The notes: generated by a model not told the origin, from the letters alone. Counted from the stretch's first letter, positions 36,173 through 49,487 are shown. The stretch is 64,000 nucleotides of DNA from Annona cherimola (GCA_030490835.1 CM059977.1:14479399-14543398), one strand, 5' to 3'. Program-made: numbers and translations.

Positions 36173-37163
36173 TTTTTAAAAGTCAAGTATGTTAAATATA
36201 CTTAAATTAATCATGTAAATATTTTATAAAAAATAAAAAAAGATATTTGCCCTCGAGTGCACTTGATCGAAATCCGAACTCCGCACCAGCAACGCAGTTC
36301 ATGTCGCTCCTCCGCATTTCTATTCGTAACTAAAAATCTCACTGCAACAGCAGCAACAACAATAACTGTAATGATTTCAGTTGTTGTACTCATTGAATTT
36401 AAAAACCAATAACAACATGACATACATTTTAATATTTTTAAGCTAAAATAATGTTAATTTATTTTTATAATTAGTTATGTTTTTTATTTTTCTTCGTAAA
36501 CATATTTTTCTAAGTGTATTCAATCAACATACTAACTTTTGTCATTTTATAGTACTTTTACATATTTATTTTTTACTTTTTGAGAATCAAAACTTTAAAA
36601 AATAAAAATGACTTAAGTGCCGCTCGAATTATTTTATAAAAATAAAAAATAAAAAATAAATATTAAAGTATTGTAAAATGGAAAAACTTGATATATAGAT
36701 TAAATATAATTAGAGAAATATATTTACGAAGAAAAATTAAATAAAAATAAAATAAGTGAATGTTGTATTTTAACTTAAAATATATTACAGTGTATGTAAT
36801 CATGCTCCTTAAAATTATATATTTAATCATTTTGATTTAAGGCCTCCCAAATCAAACATATGCATGAGTCTTATCTTAAAATGATACAAAATTAACCTAA
36901 TAAAATATTAATTTTCAAGTTAAATTTTTTACCATTAATTAGTTGGATCGTGTAAGGTGGCCTAACATTATAACCCTTAAGATTTTGCATAAAAGTGAAA
37001 GCGAATATTACAATTTTATTATGTTGCTGATTTTTTTTCTATTTGAAAATAATGATAAGACTCTATTTAAGTAGGAAAGTCTAGATCACTTCTATACATA
37101 TTTTATACTTTGTAATTTTTTAATGGATATATTTACATACAACTCAACACGTATTATACTGAA
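36173..37163. repeat. Module B tail, extra copy
   Basis: From about 36290 it follows the module B tail: ccgcatttctattcgtaact, then aatctcactgcaacagcagc, the catatgcatgag landmark, ggatcgtgtaaggtggccta, and on into module A. It is more diverged than the other tails. Nothing coding. Confidence 0.65.
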
Positions 37164-39660
37164 ACTCTGAAATATTCTAATGAATCTGGGAACAAAGCTC
37201 CACTTGAATAATTTGGAGACAAAGCTTTACCTAAATAATGGGGATACACTACATAGTTGTCCATCAGCTATTAGTATTATAAGGAGAAAATACTATATGA
37301 GTTGACTCTAAATTTATTTATATTACTCATGTTATTTTAAGTGAAATCTATGGAGTCAATGAATTTAAGTACACTTTTGCATTACCCACATTCAACATGT
37401 ATTATCAAAGCTGAAGCTATGATTTTCTTGGGCACAATAGACTTCATATTTATGTTATAAAGTTATTTACATGAAAATGTGAGATTATTATTCACGTGTT
37501 CAGAATGGAATTAATCTAGCTGCACGGCTTTACCTGTTTAATTGAAACATATTAATTGAGCATCGCACGGTTGAACATTATAGTGTTGATCATGCTTGTT
37601 AATATATTCGCAGTCCATGTCATGTTGCATGTATTATTTTGAAGAATTGAAATATAGAGTTGCTATTCCATGTTTTGTAATTAATTAATTTCGTTCTCTT
37701 AAATCTGGATTCAGTGTCGTATGACCACGATTGTGCCACATGATCTATTTGAGTTATATGAATATACCGCGTAATTTATGCTGATCGTAGCTAGGGGTGT
37801 AAATAGGGTTGGGTTCAACCCGAGCCCGCATCAACCCGAACCGATTTATACCATGGTTGGGTTGAGGTTTTGGAAATTTGGTTTTTAAAAAATGGGTTCA
37901 ACCCGACCCGATTTTAAAAATGGGTTGGGTTGGGTTAGGGGTCGGTCAACCCGACCCGACCCGATTCATAAGATATGTATTTACATGTATTTATGAGAGT
38001 GTATTTCATTCATATTACTTAGATATTTAAATAAAATTGTGTTGAGTTTGAAAATTTGTTTGACTATTTGGTTGTCAAATGTTGTTTGAATTTATTTGGT
38101 TTGGAAATATATTTGGTTAATTAGTTGTGAAATTGTGTTTGGATTATTTGGTTATATTGCATCCTAAATAGGTTGTTTAGATATTTGCTCGCATTGGTGA
38201 TTTAGAATAACATAACAGGTCAACTGAGAACTTAAGATGTTTGTAGCTTTGATTGGAAGCCAACTAAGAAGGTAAGTAAGACTATAATATTTATTTTTCT
38301 ATTTTGCATAATTTACTGTAATAATTTTACTTGGCTTTCACTTTTTGACTTGCAGAAGACATCGATTGCTCAAAAATACAAAAACAAAAAAACGAATCAA
38401 TTACTAAACTTATCCTCTACTTTTGAGCTATGTAGAACTTTTATTGGTAGTTATTGTTTTTATAATTATCATTATTTTTATTATTTTAGAAATTCAGGTG
38501 AACAAAAATTTAACTAGCATTGATAACATGTGTAATCTATTAGCCCGATTTCTAACCCGAACCGAACCGATTTGAGGTGGGTTGAAATAGGGTTGAGTTA
38601 AGATGTGAAAAGTAGGGTTGAAAGTAGGGTTGGGTTGTGATTTTACAAGGTGGGTTAGGGTTGTATTTGTGCCAACCTGAGTCAACCCGACCCGATTTAC
38701 ACCCCTAATCGTAGCCATGGAATTCATCGCTGGTTTATGAAAGAATTGAAGAAGAAAATTCAATAATTATGCCTTACGAAATTATTGAATTTTATAATAA
38801 TCAAATAAGATGTAAATAAATATTGTTTACATGCTTTATTTGGGATTATTTCATGCCCCTGTTCTGATGCTGTTGGATGGCAGGGAAAGAAAAACCACGA
38901 ATCCATGTTAAGTCATGCATGCTTAAGTCATTCGTAAATTAGAAACCGATGAGCATCCTGTATTATCAGGGGCTTCTGTTGTTCATTTCGTTTGAATTAG
39001 ATTCTGCAAATGTCAAGCCCATCCTGCTGTTCATACATACATTTTTTCATGGAATCCAGCCACCAGAAACACACACACACACACAAACCAGCCATTAAAG
39101 CTTGTTATATAAGATGGGTATTTGATTTTGTAAAATTATCGCAGATTGGTGATTTGCTGCTATTTTGTTCAAATTAATGGAGGCATGATGACCGAATTCT
39201 GGCTACCATTTAATTGATTTTGATAGGATTGTCTGCAAAGAACGATCCACCTTCATCTATTGGCAATTTGGCGTGTGGAACATGTTTTACAAGAATAGAA
39301 GAATCTTCTTACACTGTTGGCTTGTCAACTAAGCTAACTCAAGAGAGAAAGGAAGACTACAATATCAAAATCCCCCTCTTCTCCGAGAGTTGCCTCTCCT
39401 TTTTAAATGCCCTCCTACGGGACTCGTCGTGCCTTCTCCTCTCCCACGTGCTTGCTTGCCCTTATCTTTCACCCCATTTGGGCTCCATCGTTCTCTGAGC
39501 TTGATATGCTTTCATAGTCTAAGCCCATATGGGTACTTGCTGGGCTTACTTCTTGTGTCCTTATCAGATCTATTTTGATTTCTCAATGATTGCATTAAAC
39601 AATCATAGATCAATTTTTTATATAGGTCTGAATATGAGGACCAATAGTGACCAAGCGTCC
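37164..39660. repeat. Module A, copy 2
   Basis: Matches 5826-7310, interrupted by a hAT-like MITE at 37792-38707. Its 3' part has about 130 extra bases (39515-39650) relative to copy 1. The 94-aa frame at 39214-39498 is not conserved in copy 1 and I do not accept it. Confidence 0.8.
37792..38707. mobile_element. hAT-like non-autonomous element, TAGGGGTGTAAAT ends
   Basis: Perfect 13-bp inverted ends TAGGGGTGTAAAT / ATTTACACCCCTA, flanked by a perfect 8-bp target duplication ATCGTAGC (37784-37791 and 38708-38715). Module A copy 1 shows the empty site. The subterminal part is full of GGGTTGGGTT / AACCCGACCCG motifs, as in hAT elements. It is 916 bp, with no transposase; the 89-aa minus-strand frame at its right end is motif-derived. 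Confidence 0.92.
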
Positions 39661-41660
39661 AAAATAGGGAAGACAATGAACCTTTTATAAAATTCGATAT
39701 ACATGTTAAATATACTCAGATAAACAGTTATATAAAAATTTCAAAAAATTTTAAGAAAAATTTTCCACCTAGGTGTACATCCGAGTTATAGTATTTGTTC
39801 ATTTTTAACTTTTTTTATTTTTACTCCTCATCATTACTTATATTATATTACATTATTCTTTCTTATTTCAAAAATTTCTATACAAAAAAAATTTCATCAA
39901 AAGTTTTATGACATCTCGAAAACAACTTCAATATGAAATTATTCACTATCTATAATTATCTTATTTTTGAATTGTTTATTTGTTTCTTCCTATACAACTA
40001 CTACAACTACCATAATTTTAAAATATTTTTGCACAATTAACTATACATCTAACTTATCTATTTTAACTTTTTTTTACTTTTTATCATTATCTCTCTTGTG
40101 CCACATCATTTTCTTTCATTTCAAAAACTTTTATACTAAAAATTTTTCATTAAAAGTTTTATTACCTCCTAAGCACGCCACAAAAAGTGAAGTAGTTACA
40201 TATTGAAAATGTGAAAAAATATGTTGCTAATTGAAATCACGCGCAATCCTTATCTCATACTTTCACATATACAAAATTGAACCGGCTTTGATGTTGTAAT
40301 AATGAAATTTTAATTAATAATTAAACATTATTCATTAGATGATTAGGAACTGCGGTAACATTTGGTAACATGAAAAATTATAGTATTTTAGGATGGGGTG
40401 GAAAATTAAAAAGAAAATATTTTGGAAAGTATGTAATTGATGTTAAATAATAAGAGTAATGTTAGAATAAATAAACTTGTTGGAAGAAAAAATAATTAGA
40501 ACATAGAAATAAAAGGAAAAAAATAGAAATTTTTAATGGCAAAATTATGCATCTGGTTTCCCATGGCCGAAAGGCAGAAGATGGAGCTTTCTAAGGCCCA
40601 AAGGCACCACGGTGGGACCCACCATCAGTCACAAGAGTGGAAAATTTCAGTTCCCATCTTACAGTGTGGCTGGTAAAGCGCGGCCTTCGGACATCCTGCG
40701 GAGGGTGGTCCCCTATAGTCGCCTAAACGCTGCTCTGACATCGGGAGACATCATACATGGGGAACTTCGCACCCAAACCAACCTCCGCATCAGCAATTCG
40801 CTTCGTGCCGTTCTTCTGCGTTTATATTTGTAACCAAAAATCTCGCTGCAGCAGTGGCAATAACGACAATTGTAATGATTTCCGTTCTCTTCCTCATTGT
40901 ATTTAAAATTACTAGCATAGTGATATACATCATAATATATTTTAGCCTAGCATATAATGTTGATATATTTTTACAGTTAATTATATTTGTATTTTTCTTT
41001 ATAAAAATGTCTTTAAGTGTATGTAATCTTATTACACAGTAACTTTATCTATTTATTTTTAAAATTTAAAAATCAAGGGATTAAAATGACTTATTGCCTC
41101 TCAAATTGATTTTTTTAATAATAAAAAATAAATATACGTTCACGTATTGTAAAATAGAAAACCTTAATATATAAATTAAATAAGTTGCTAAAACATATTT
41201 CATCATCATCATCATAAGCCATTTCCTACCTGTGTAGGGTCGGCTGCATGGATTCTGTTACGTCATTCTTGGCGATTTAAGACTAAATTTTCAGTAATTT
41301 GTAATATTTTTAAATCTTGTTTAATTACTTCCATCCATATTTTTTTGGATCTTGCTCTCATTCTCCTACCACCTTTTACTTGGATAAACTCTGTTTTACT
41401 AACCGGTGCTACTTCAGGCCTCCTTTTAACATAACCAAACCATCTTAATTACTAAAACATATTTATGAAGAAAAATTAAATAAAAATAAAATAAGCGAAT
41501 GTTATATTTTAACTCAAAATACATTATACTATACATAATTATGTTCCTTAAAATTTTATATTTAATAATTTTTATTTAAATAAAACATATGCATGAGCCT
41601 TATCTTAAAATGATACAAAATTAATATAATAAAATATTAATTTTAAAGTCGTATTTTTTA
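39661..41660. repeat. Module B, copy 2
   Basis: Follows copy 1: TGCACC-family piece, Tourist-like remnants (to about 40190), core at 40545-40835 and AT-rich tail. The tail is interrupted by the RTE fragment at 41201-41451. The core frames differ in length from the other copies. Confidence 0.75.
41201..41451 (-). mobile_element. 5'-truncated RTE-type LINE fragment
   Basis: On the minus strand it reads as the end of an RTE-clade reverse transcriptase: RWFGYVKRRPEVAPVSKTEF, then GGRRMRARSKKIWMEVIKQD, then a degraded RNRIHAADPT. After that comes the 3' tail ggtaggaaatggcttatgat and a (GAT)n run, the usual RTE tail. It is flanked by a perfect 13-bp target duplication ctaaaacatattt (41188-41200 and 41452-41464). 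Only about 250 bp survive, so this is a dead-on-arrival insertion. The in-frame stop just before RNRIH is a later lesion or the copied state of its source. Confidence 0.88.
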
Positions 41661-41664
41661 CTAT

Positions 41665-42104
41665 TAAATTACTAGCCCAGTTATACACATCATAATATAT
41701 TTTAGCCTAACATACAATGTTGATATATTTTTACAATTAATTATATTTTTATTTTTCTTTATGAACATGTCGTTAAATATATTTAATCTTATTACTCAGT
41801 ACCTTTATCTATTTATTTTTAAATTCTAAAAATCAAGGGATTAAAATGACTTAATTGCCTCTCAAATTGATTTTTTAATAATAAAAAATAAATATATGTT
41901 AACGTATTGTAAAATAGAAAACCTTGATATATAAATTAAATAAGTTACTAAAACTTATTTACGAAGAAAATTAAATAAAAATAAAATAAGTGGATGTTAT
42001 ATTTTAACTTAAAATACATTATACTATGTATAATTATGTTTCTTAAAATTTTATATTTAATATTTTATATTTAAATAAGTGAATGCTATGAACCTTTTTT
42101 TTAA
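41665..42104. repeat. Module B tail, partial direct duplicate
   Basis: Repeats the tail of module B from attactagcccagttataca to the aataattatgttncttaaaa landmark, in direct orientation, immediately after copy 2. It lacks the core. Confidence 0.75.
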
Positions 42105-43985
42105 TAAAAGGAAGACAATGAACCTTATTTTGGTGTTTCGTAGTGCACAAAGTATTAAAATGGCAGTTAATTTAAAAAATTCAAGATATCTAAAAATCTT
42201 CAAAAATGGTAAAAATCAATATACATGTTAAATATAATTAGACAAAAGTTATATAACAATTTCAAAAAAAATTTAAAAAAATTTCCACCTAGGTGTACAT
42301 CCGAGTGTACAGTATTGGTTTCTTTTAAACTTTTTTATCTTTATTCCTCATCATTACCTATATTATATTGCATTATTTTTTCTTATTTAAAAATTTTCTA
42401 TACAAAAAAATTTTCATCAAAAGTTTCGTGACATCTTGAAAACAACTTCAATATAAAACTATTTACTATCTATAACTACCCTATATTTGAATTGTTTATT
42501 TGTTTCTTCCTATGCAGCTACTACAACTACCATAATTTTAAAATATTTTTACACAATTACCTATACATCTAACTTATCTATTTTAACTTTTTTTTAAAAA
42601 TTTTCATCATTATCTCTATCGTGTCATATCATTTTCTTTCATTTTAAAAACTTTTGTACTAAAAAATTTTCATTAAAAGTTTTATCGCCTCCCGAGCACG
42701 CCACAAAAATTGGAGTAATTACATATTGAAAATGTGAAAAAAATTATGTTGCTAATTGAAATCACGCACAATCCTTATCTCATACTTCCACATTTGCAAA
42801 ATTGAAACGGTTTGATGTCCTAATAATGAAATTTTAATTAATAATTAAACATTATTCATTAGACGATTAGGAACTGCGGTAACAATTGGTAATGTGAAAA
42901 ATTATGCTGTTTTAGGATGAGGTGGGAAATGGAAAAGAAATATTTTGAAAAATGTGTAATTGATATTAAATAATAAAAGTAATGTTAGAATAAATCAATT
43001 CTTGGAAGAAAAAATAATTAGAACATAGAAATAAAAGGAAAAATTAGAAATTTTTAATGGCAAAATTATGACTCTATGGTTTCCCATGGTCAAAAAGTAG
43101 AAGATGGAGCTTTCTAAGGCCCAAAGGCGACAGGGTGGGGCCCATTATCAGCCGGAAGAGTGGAAAATTTCAGTTCCTACTGACAGTGTGGCTGGTGAAG
43201 CGCGGCCTTCGGACATCCTTCAGAGCGTGGTCTGCTGCAGTCGCCTAACCGTTGCTCTGACATCAGGAATCATCGTACGTGGGGAACTTCGCACCCAAAC
43301 CAACCTCGGCAACAACAATTCGCTTCGTGCCGTTCTTCTGCGTTTATATTTGTAACCAAAAATCTCGCTGCACAGCCGTAATAACGACAATTGCAATAAT
43401 TTCTGTTCTCTTCCTTATTGTATTTAAAATTACTAGCCAAGTTATATACATCATAATATATTTTAGCCTAACATACAATGTTGATATATTTTTACAATTA
43501 ATTATATTTTTATTTTTCTTTATGAACATGTCGTTAAGTATATTTAATCTTATTACTCAGTACCTTTATCTATTTATTTTTAAATTCTAAAAATCAAGGG
43601 ATTAAAATGACTTAATTGCCTCTCAAATTGATTTTTTAATAATAAAAAATAAATATATGTTAACGTATTGTAAAATAGCAAACCTTGATATATAAATTAA
43701 ATAAGTTACAAAAACTTATTTACGAAGAAAATTAAATAAAAATAAAATAAGTGGATGTTATATTTTAACTTAAAATACATTATACTATGTATAATTATGT
43801 TCCTTAAAATTTTATATTTAACAATTTTTATTTAAATCAAACATATGCATGAGATTTATCTTAAAATGATACAAAATTAATATAATAAAATATTAATTTT
43901 AAAATTGTATCTTTTACTATTAAATTGTTGGATTCTGTAAGGTGATTTAATATAGTAACCTTTAAGGTTATGTATAAAAGTGAAA
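42105..43985. repeat. Module B, copy 3
   Basis: Starts at gaagacaatgaaccttattt and contains the TGCACC piece, the Tourist-like remnants (to about 42710), the core (43050-43350) and a full tail. Closer to copy 1 than to copy 2 in the core. Confidence 0.75.
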
Positions 43986-44650
43986 ACACAATATGTTTTG
44001 GAATATGATAATTTTATTAAGTGACTGATTTTCTTTCTATTTAAGCATGATGAAAAGGAGTTATTTAAGTACTAAGTCCTTGCTATATAAATTTTACACT
44101 TTGTAGTTGTCTATTAGCTATTAGTATTACGAGTAGAAAATGCTATATGAGATGACTCTAAACTTTATAATATTACTCATGTTATTCTAAATGAAATCTT
44201 CAATAAATTCAAGTATGCTTTCATATTATCCAAATTCAAAATGTGTTATCAAAGCCCCATTTATGATTTTTTTTATCACAATATACTTCATATTTATATT
44301 ATAAAGTTGCTTACATGAAAATGTGAGATTATTATTCATGTGTTCCGAATGGAATTAATCTTGTTGTACGGCTTTACCTGTTTCGATTGAAAAATATTAA
44401 TTGAGCGTCATACGGTTGAACCTTATGGTGTTGGTCATGCTTATTAATATATCCGTAGTCCATGTCATTTTGCATGTATTATTTTGAAGAGTTGAAATAT
44501 AAAGTTGCTATTCCATGTTTTGTAATTAGTTAATTTTGATGCTCTTAAATCTGGATTCAGTGTGCATCATATGACCATGATTGTGCCATATGATCTATTA
44601 GAGTTGTATGCATATATCATGTAATTTACGCTGATCGTAGCCATGGAATT
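43986..44650. repeat. Module A, copy 3, left part
   Basis: Diverged module A, recognisable from about 44099 (gtagttgtctattagctatt) to the chromovirus at 44651. It resumes at 55660. Confidence 0.8.
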
Positions 44651-47600
44651 TGTAACATACCGGTCCGGAAAAGTGATCCCGGGCCGCGTATTTAATGCAT
44701 TTTCCCAAGATCAATCACACATTTATGGCAAAATTAATTATTATAATTTCATAAAAATTTCAAATTCCACTTCCACTAGTCATGTTCCCATTATTACATC
44801 AAGGCATAAAGAAAAATATATTTTACAAGTCTATCATTTTCAATACATGCCTTTAAAATAAATAAATAGAAATAATTATTCTTGAAAATCTTCTCGTAAA
44901 TCCCAAAACGCTAGTGTCCCACTTGATTTGGTACACCTGTAAAAATAATGGGTTAGTCTCAACATGACTAGCAAGTAGAAAATTATTTGAAAATGGATAA
45001 TGGCCCAAATAAAACTTAATTAAATGATAAAATAATCATTTAATTTAATATATTAAAAATTAGGCCTCAAATGCAAAATCAAACCCTTCCGTTGAGTACA
45101 GAAATATAAAAAACATAGAAATGGACTATTTGATCATTCAAATCGGAGTTAAAATGAATAAATCACAATAAAATGGAATGAACGGCCCACATTAAGCCAC
45201 ATAATCATTACTGTTCCTGCATATGGGTCCCACCCAGTGTTTTGAAAACCGGACCGGACCGGACGGTCCGACCGGTCGAACCGCGAACCGTCAGCTCAGC
45301 GGTTCGGTTCGGCGCCGGTTCTTAAGTTTTTAAGAAAACCGCGCGAACCGTTTGAACCGGGCGGTCGAACCGTGAAAACCGGTCGAATCGCGGTTCGGTT
45401 CGCAGGTTTAAAAAAATAATAAAAAAATAAAAAATAAAAACTATCGCGCGAGGTCCGATCCGCATCCCGCTCGCTCGCCCCTGTTCCCAGCTTTTCCCTC
45501 TTCCTCGTCTCTGTCGTCGCTTCCGCATTAGGGTTTCGAGAACCCATCGCCGGCGACCTTTCTCCATCGTTCAGCCGGCGAGAATCGACGTCCGGCAAGG
45601 TCCCTCTCTCCAGCGGCGCAAACCCATCTCTCCCGTCCCGCCCTCCCGTCGATTCCTGCTCGCTCGGCCCCTCTCTCACAGACCATAGGTTTTCTAGAAC
45701 CCATCACCGGCAGCCCCTTTCCCCATATTTTCCGCCGGCGAGAATCGTCTCCCCATCGCCTCCTTCTGTCCAGTTCTGTCCTCCTGTCCAAATCACCTCC
45801 ACTGGCTCTGCCTCTGCGTCATCCTCATCGGCGGATTCGACCGTAGAAGAAGATGGTGTCGGCAACATCATCCAGAGAAAAAAAAATTCAGACCCATTCA
45901 AATCCGAAGTACCATTTCACCGTGTGCGCGTGCATGTGCGTGGAGCCGTGGATTTTAATTAAATGTAAGCAGTGTGCGTGATTTGAACTGAAAGGCTTTG
46001 CATTTTTTATATAATTTTATTTTGGCATAATGTAAGAAGAAAGTCTTCGCGTGGGCCATGAGCATGCATTGCACCCACATTGTTTTATTAGGTGGATATG
46101 ATATAAAAAAAATTCTGCATTGTGGCCCACACATGTGACTTAGAAAAATTTTATGGGGATATGATATAAAAACTTTGTGCATTGTGGCCCATACTTCATA
46201 TGGTTTAGAAAAATTTAGAAAGGACCAGATGTGTTATGTGTATACGTTATTGTGATTTTAGTTTTATTTATTTAATTTTTTAAATATCATGAAATATTTT
46301 AGATGGCTTATTATTTAAATATTTAAATATAAGATAATGCATGATAAAAATGTTGTTTATAATTTGATTTGTAGGTTTAAAAAAATGTCAAAATCCCAAG
46401 TAAAGTAAAATGTTTTTTCTTATTAATTTCTTCAAGTAAAGTAAAATTAATTTTTTTCTAAATATCTTATATCCTTCCATTAATCTTTGAAATTTCATTA
46501 CATATATTCTGATCAACCATATAGGAACAAAAAAAGATAAAAGAATTGCATCTATTTCAGGTCAGTGAACTCTTATTTTTTTCTTGATTTTCATGATAGT
46601 TTAATATGATATACTTGAATGTATTGTTGATGCCAAGTGTAATTTTTATATTACATAGAATTTATATATTTAATTTAATTTTGAAATAATTAAAATAAAT
46701 TAAATATAATTATTATGTCATAATTATTTCATGCTGACGTCACGGTTCAAAACGGTTTGAACCACGGTTGAACCGGTTGAACCTGAACCGGACATAAAAA
46801 CGGTTCAGTTAACGTTCGGTTTTTAAAACATTGGTCCCACCTAGACCTCTCTCTCGCTATCCTTATTGCTGTAATAGGCTACACATCAATTTCCAAGAAT
46901 ATTCGAACATAAAAAGCATCAAAGTTATTAAATACATTTAAATATAAAAAACAACGAAAAATTTTCGTTGCTGAAAGAAGATTCTCATGCTTTAGGCGAA
47001 ATTCCATTGACGGAATTTCTTACGTTCAACTTTTCTTCCATCCAAATATTCACGCTGGACAACGACTCCTTTTTTGCGTAGAAATTTACTCTGTATATGA
47101 TTATATTTTCACCATATATATCAAGTAATTAACCTACATCATTAATATAATTCTAATATCCATATGTTTATTACATATCAATGCATTTATAAAATAAAAT
47201 GCATAATAAAATTCAAAAATCTCAATGCATATAATTTCAAGTATAAAATTTCAACATATTTATCTGCAAAATTTTATATCCTAAAAATTTAGGATTATAA
47301 AATTTAAATATATAAAGCATAGTCTAAAAATTATAATATGTATAATATACATGCTTTATACATAACAATTGTATAAAAATAATCATAGCATTGAACTAAA
47401 ATCAATTTCCAATAAAATTCCACTTGCCTTTGAAGAAAATAAATTTTCTCCTTCCGCTACTTTACTTCCCAAACCTTCTTACGATCATCCCCATCTATCA
47501 AGTCCTCACCCCAATTTATAGAAGTCTCGTAGCTTCTAAGGGATAGGAAGATAGGAATAAGATAAAATTTATTTTAAAATTAGATTTTATCTTAACAAAT

Positions 47601-47788
47601 CTTATCTATGATAATTCTTATCTCATCATATCTTATCCCGTAGAGATAAAATTTGTTTCAAAATTGAATTTTATCTTCACCACCCTATCTAGGAGAGTTC
47701 TTATCTCATCCTATCTTATCCGTGGGGCCCACATGTCTGAAGAGGCAAAAATGCAAAAATTATTATTATTATTTTTCAATATTTTACA
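44651..47788 (-). repeat. 3' LTR of the chromovirus (with nested hAT)
   Basis: Starts TGTAACATACC and ends TTTTACA on the plus strand. It aligns with 54122-55654 except for the 1599-bp element at 45235-46833 plus its 8-bp target duplication. After removing those it is about 1531 bp. Confidence 0.95.
45235..46833. mobile_element. hAT-like element nested in the 3' LTR
   Basis: Ends CAGTGTTTTGAAAACCG / CGGTTTTTAAAACATTG, fitting the YARNG hAT terminus, with a perfect 8-bp target duplication gtcccacc (45227-45234 and 46834-46841). The other LTR shows the empty site. The subterminal regions are dense in AACCGGTTGAACCG-type motifs. A GC-rich inside (45440-45900) holds an internal direct duplication around the cgagaacccatcgccggc and ctagaacccatcaccggc blocks. 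The arginine-rich frames of 65-127 aa there, on the minus strand, do not resemble a transposase. 1599 bp, non-autonomous. Confidence 0.9.
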
Positions 47789-47803
47789 TTTTCCCCACCT
47801 TAT
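47789..47803 (-). other. Polypurine tract
   Basis: In element orientation reads AAGGTGGGGAAAA directly against the TGTAA start of the 3' LTR. This is the expected position and composition of the plus-strand primer. Confidence 0.85.
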
Positions 47804-47831
47804 AAAGTTTCGTCCTTGAAACTTGCAATAG

Positions 47832-49487
47832 TCATGATAGATTTTGGAACAATTCAGGGCAGATTCTACGAATATCGTCCTCTAGCTCCCACGTTGCTTC
47901 CCGCTCACCGTGGTTGCTCCATTGCACTAGAACATGCCGAATTGTCCTCCTCTTTAACTGCTTCTCGCGACTATCCAAGATTCGAACAGGACGTTCTTCC
48001 TCGATCTCATATTGTTCGGTTGACAAAATATGCATCGAATCGGCTACATACTTTCTTGACTGTGAGATATGGAAGACATTATGAACATTTGCTAGCGAAG
48101 GAGGCAATGCTAGCCGATAGGCAACGCCGCCTATAATTTCTAATATCTCAAAAGGTCCAATATATCGAGGAGATAATTTGCCTTTTACTCTGAAGTGAGT
48201 CACACCTTTAGTGGGAGAGACTTTTAAGAAGACTAACTCGCCTACTGTAAATTGTAGGTCTCTTCGTCTGCCATCAGCATACTTTTTCTGGCGATCTTGC
48301 GCTGCTTCTGATCGTCGTCTAATAATTCAAACCACATCAGCAGCTTGTTGAACCAAGGTTGGAGCTAAAAGTTGTCGCGTACCAATTTCTTCCCAATAGA
48401 CAGGTGTTCGACACCTTTTTCCATACAGAGCTTCAAACGGAGCCATACCAATACTAGCCTGATAACTATTGTTATAGGCAAATTCAACCAAAGACAAATG
48501 CTCATCCCATGAACTAGGAAAATCTAAGGCACAAGTTCTCAATAAATCTTCTAAAATTTGAATGGTTCTTTCAGACTGACCATCCGTCTGCGGGTGATAT
48601 GCGGTGCTTAACCGCAACTCTGTTCCCATACATTTTTGTAATTTTTGCCAGAAATTAGAAATAAATCGTCGATCTCTGTTTGACACAATGGAAACAGGGA
48701 CACCATGTAAACGAACAATCTCCCGCAGGTACAGATCTGCCATTTGATCCATTTTAAAGGTCACGCGATAGGGCAAGAAGTGAGCAGATTTAGTAAGTCT
48801 GTCCACGACTACCCATACAGCATCACAACGAGTTTGCGTCCTAGGGAGAGCCGTCACAAAGTCCATGGTAATATGCTCCCATTTCCACTCTGGTATTTCT
48901 AAAGGTTGCAACAATCCGGCTTGTCTTTTTCGTTCAGCTTTGACCTGCTGACATACTAAGCACTGAGACACAAATTTGGCACTGTCGACACGCAACCTTT
49001 TCCACCAAAAATTTTGTCTCAAATCTTTGTACATTTTGGTACTACCAGGGTGCACAGAAAATTTAGACTGATGGGCTTCCTCTAAAATTTCTCGTCGTAG
49101 CTTATCATCTCTGGGCACAACTAACCTTCCCCAAAAAAGTAGTGCGCCATCAGGACTGCAACCGAAATCCAAGGGATCTCCATTCTTTAACTTCTCTAAA
49201 ACACGAAGAATAAGTTTATCTTGTTTCTGAGCCTGCTTTATCCGATCAATCAGTGTTGACTGAATTTGTAAAGCACTTATTCTTCGAATTTCTCGTGGAG
49301 TTACCACTTCTAAGTGCAAGGATTGAATTTCTCTTATTAGAGGCAATTGTTGAGTAATCCAAACTGCAGTACAGAATTTACGACTTAAAGCATCAGCTAC
49401 CACATTTGCTTTGCCGAGGCTATATTGAATACTAATATCATAGTCTTTTAGTAACTCCAACCATCTTCTCTGTCGGAGGTTCAACTA
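47832..49487 (-). pseudogene. Integrase and chromodomain-like end of pol
   Basis: The pol frame continues past a TAG (49485-49487). It starts with the RNase H end and connection (RQRRWLELLKDYDISIQYSL, then ADALSRK), then the integrase: a zinc-binding H-H-C-C segment (HPGSTKMYKDLRQNFWWKRL, then CLVCQQVK). The core follows (ITMDFVTALPRTQTRCDAVW) and SERTIQILEDLL with the catalytic Glu. The second catalytic Asp lies in what is normally an SDRD motif; here it reads SNRDRRF, so the Asp is replaced by Asn. A TGA at 48327-48329 interrupts the frame. The rest (48326-47832) carries the GPFEIL / HNVFHIS motif and a chromodomain-like end ([20 protein letters not shown]). Integration by this copy's own enzyme would not be expected. 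Confidence 0.9.

Noticed and set aside
45296..45901. Arg-rich ORFs of 65-127 aa inside the nested hAT element
   Set aside because: Overlapping minus-strand frames in a GC-rich patch; no transposase or other domain motifs.
47816..48136. 106-aa plus-strand ORF in the chromovirus (and those at 50958, 51729, 52456 and 53224)
   Set aside because: Antisense shadows of the pol, gag and extra-ORF reading frames.
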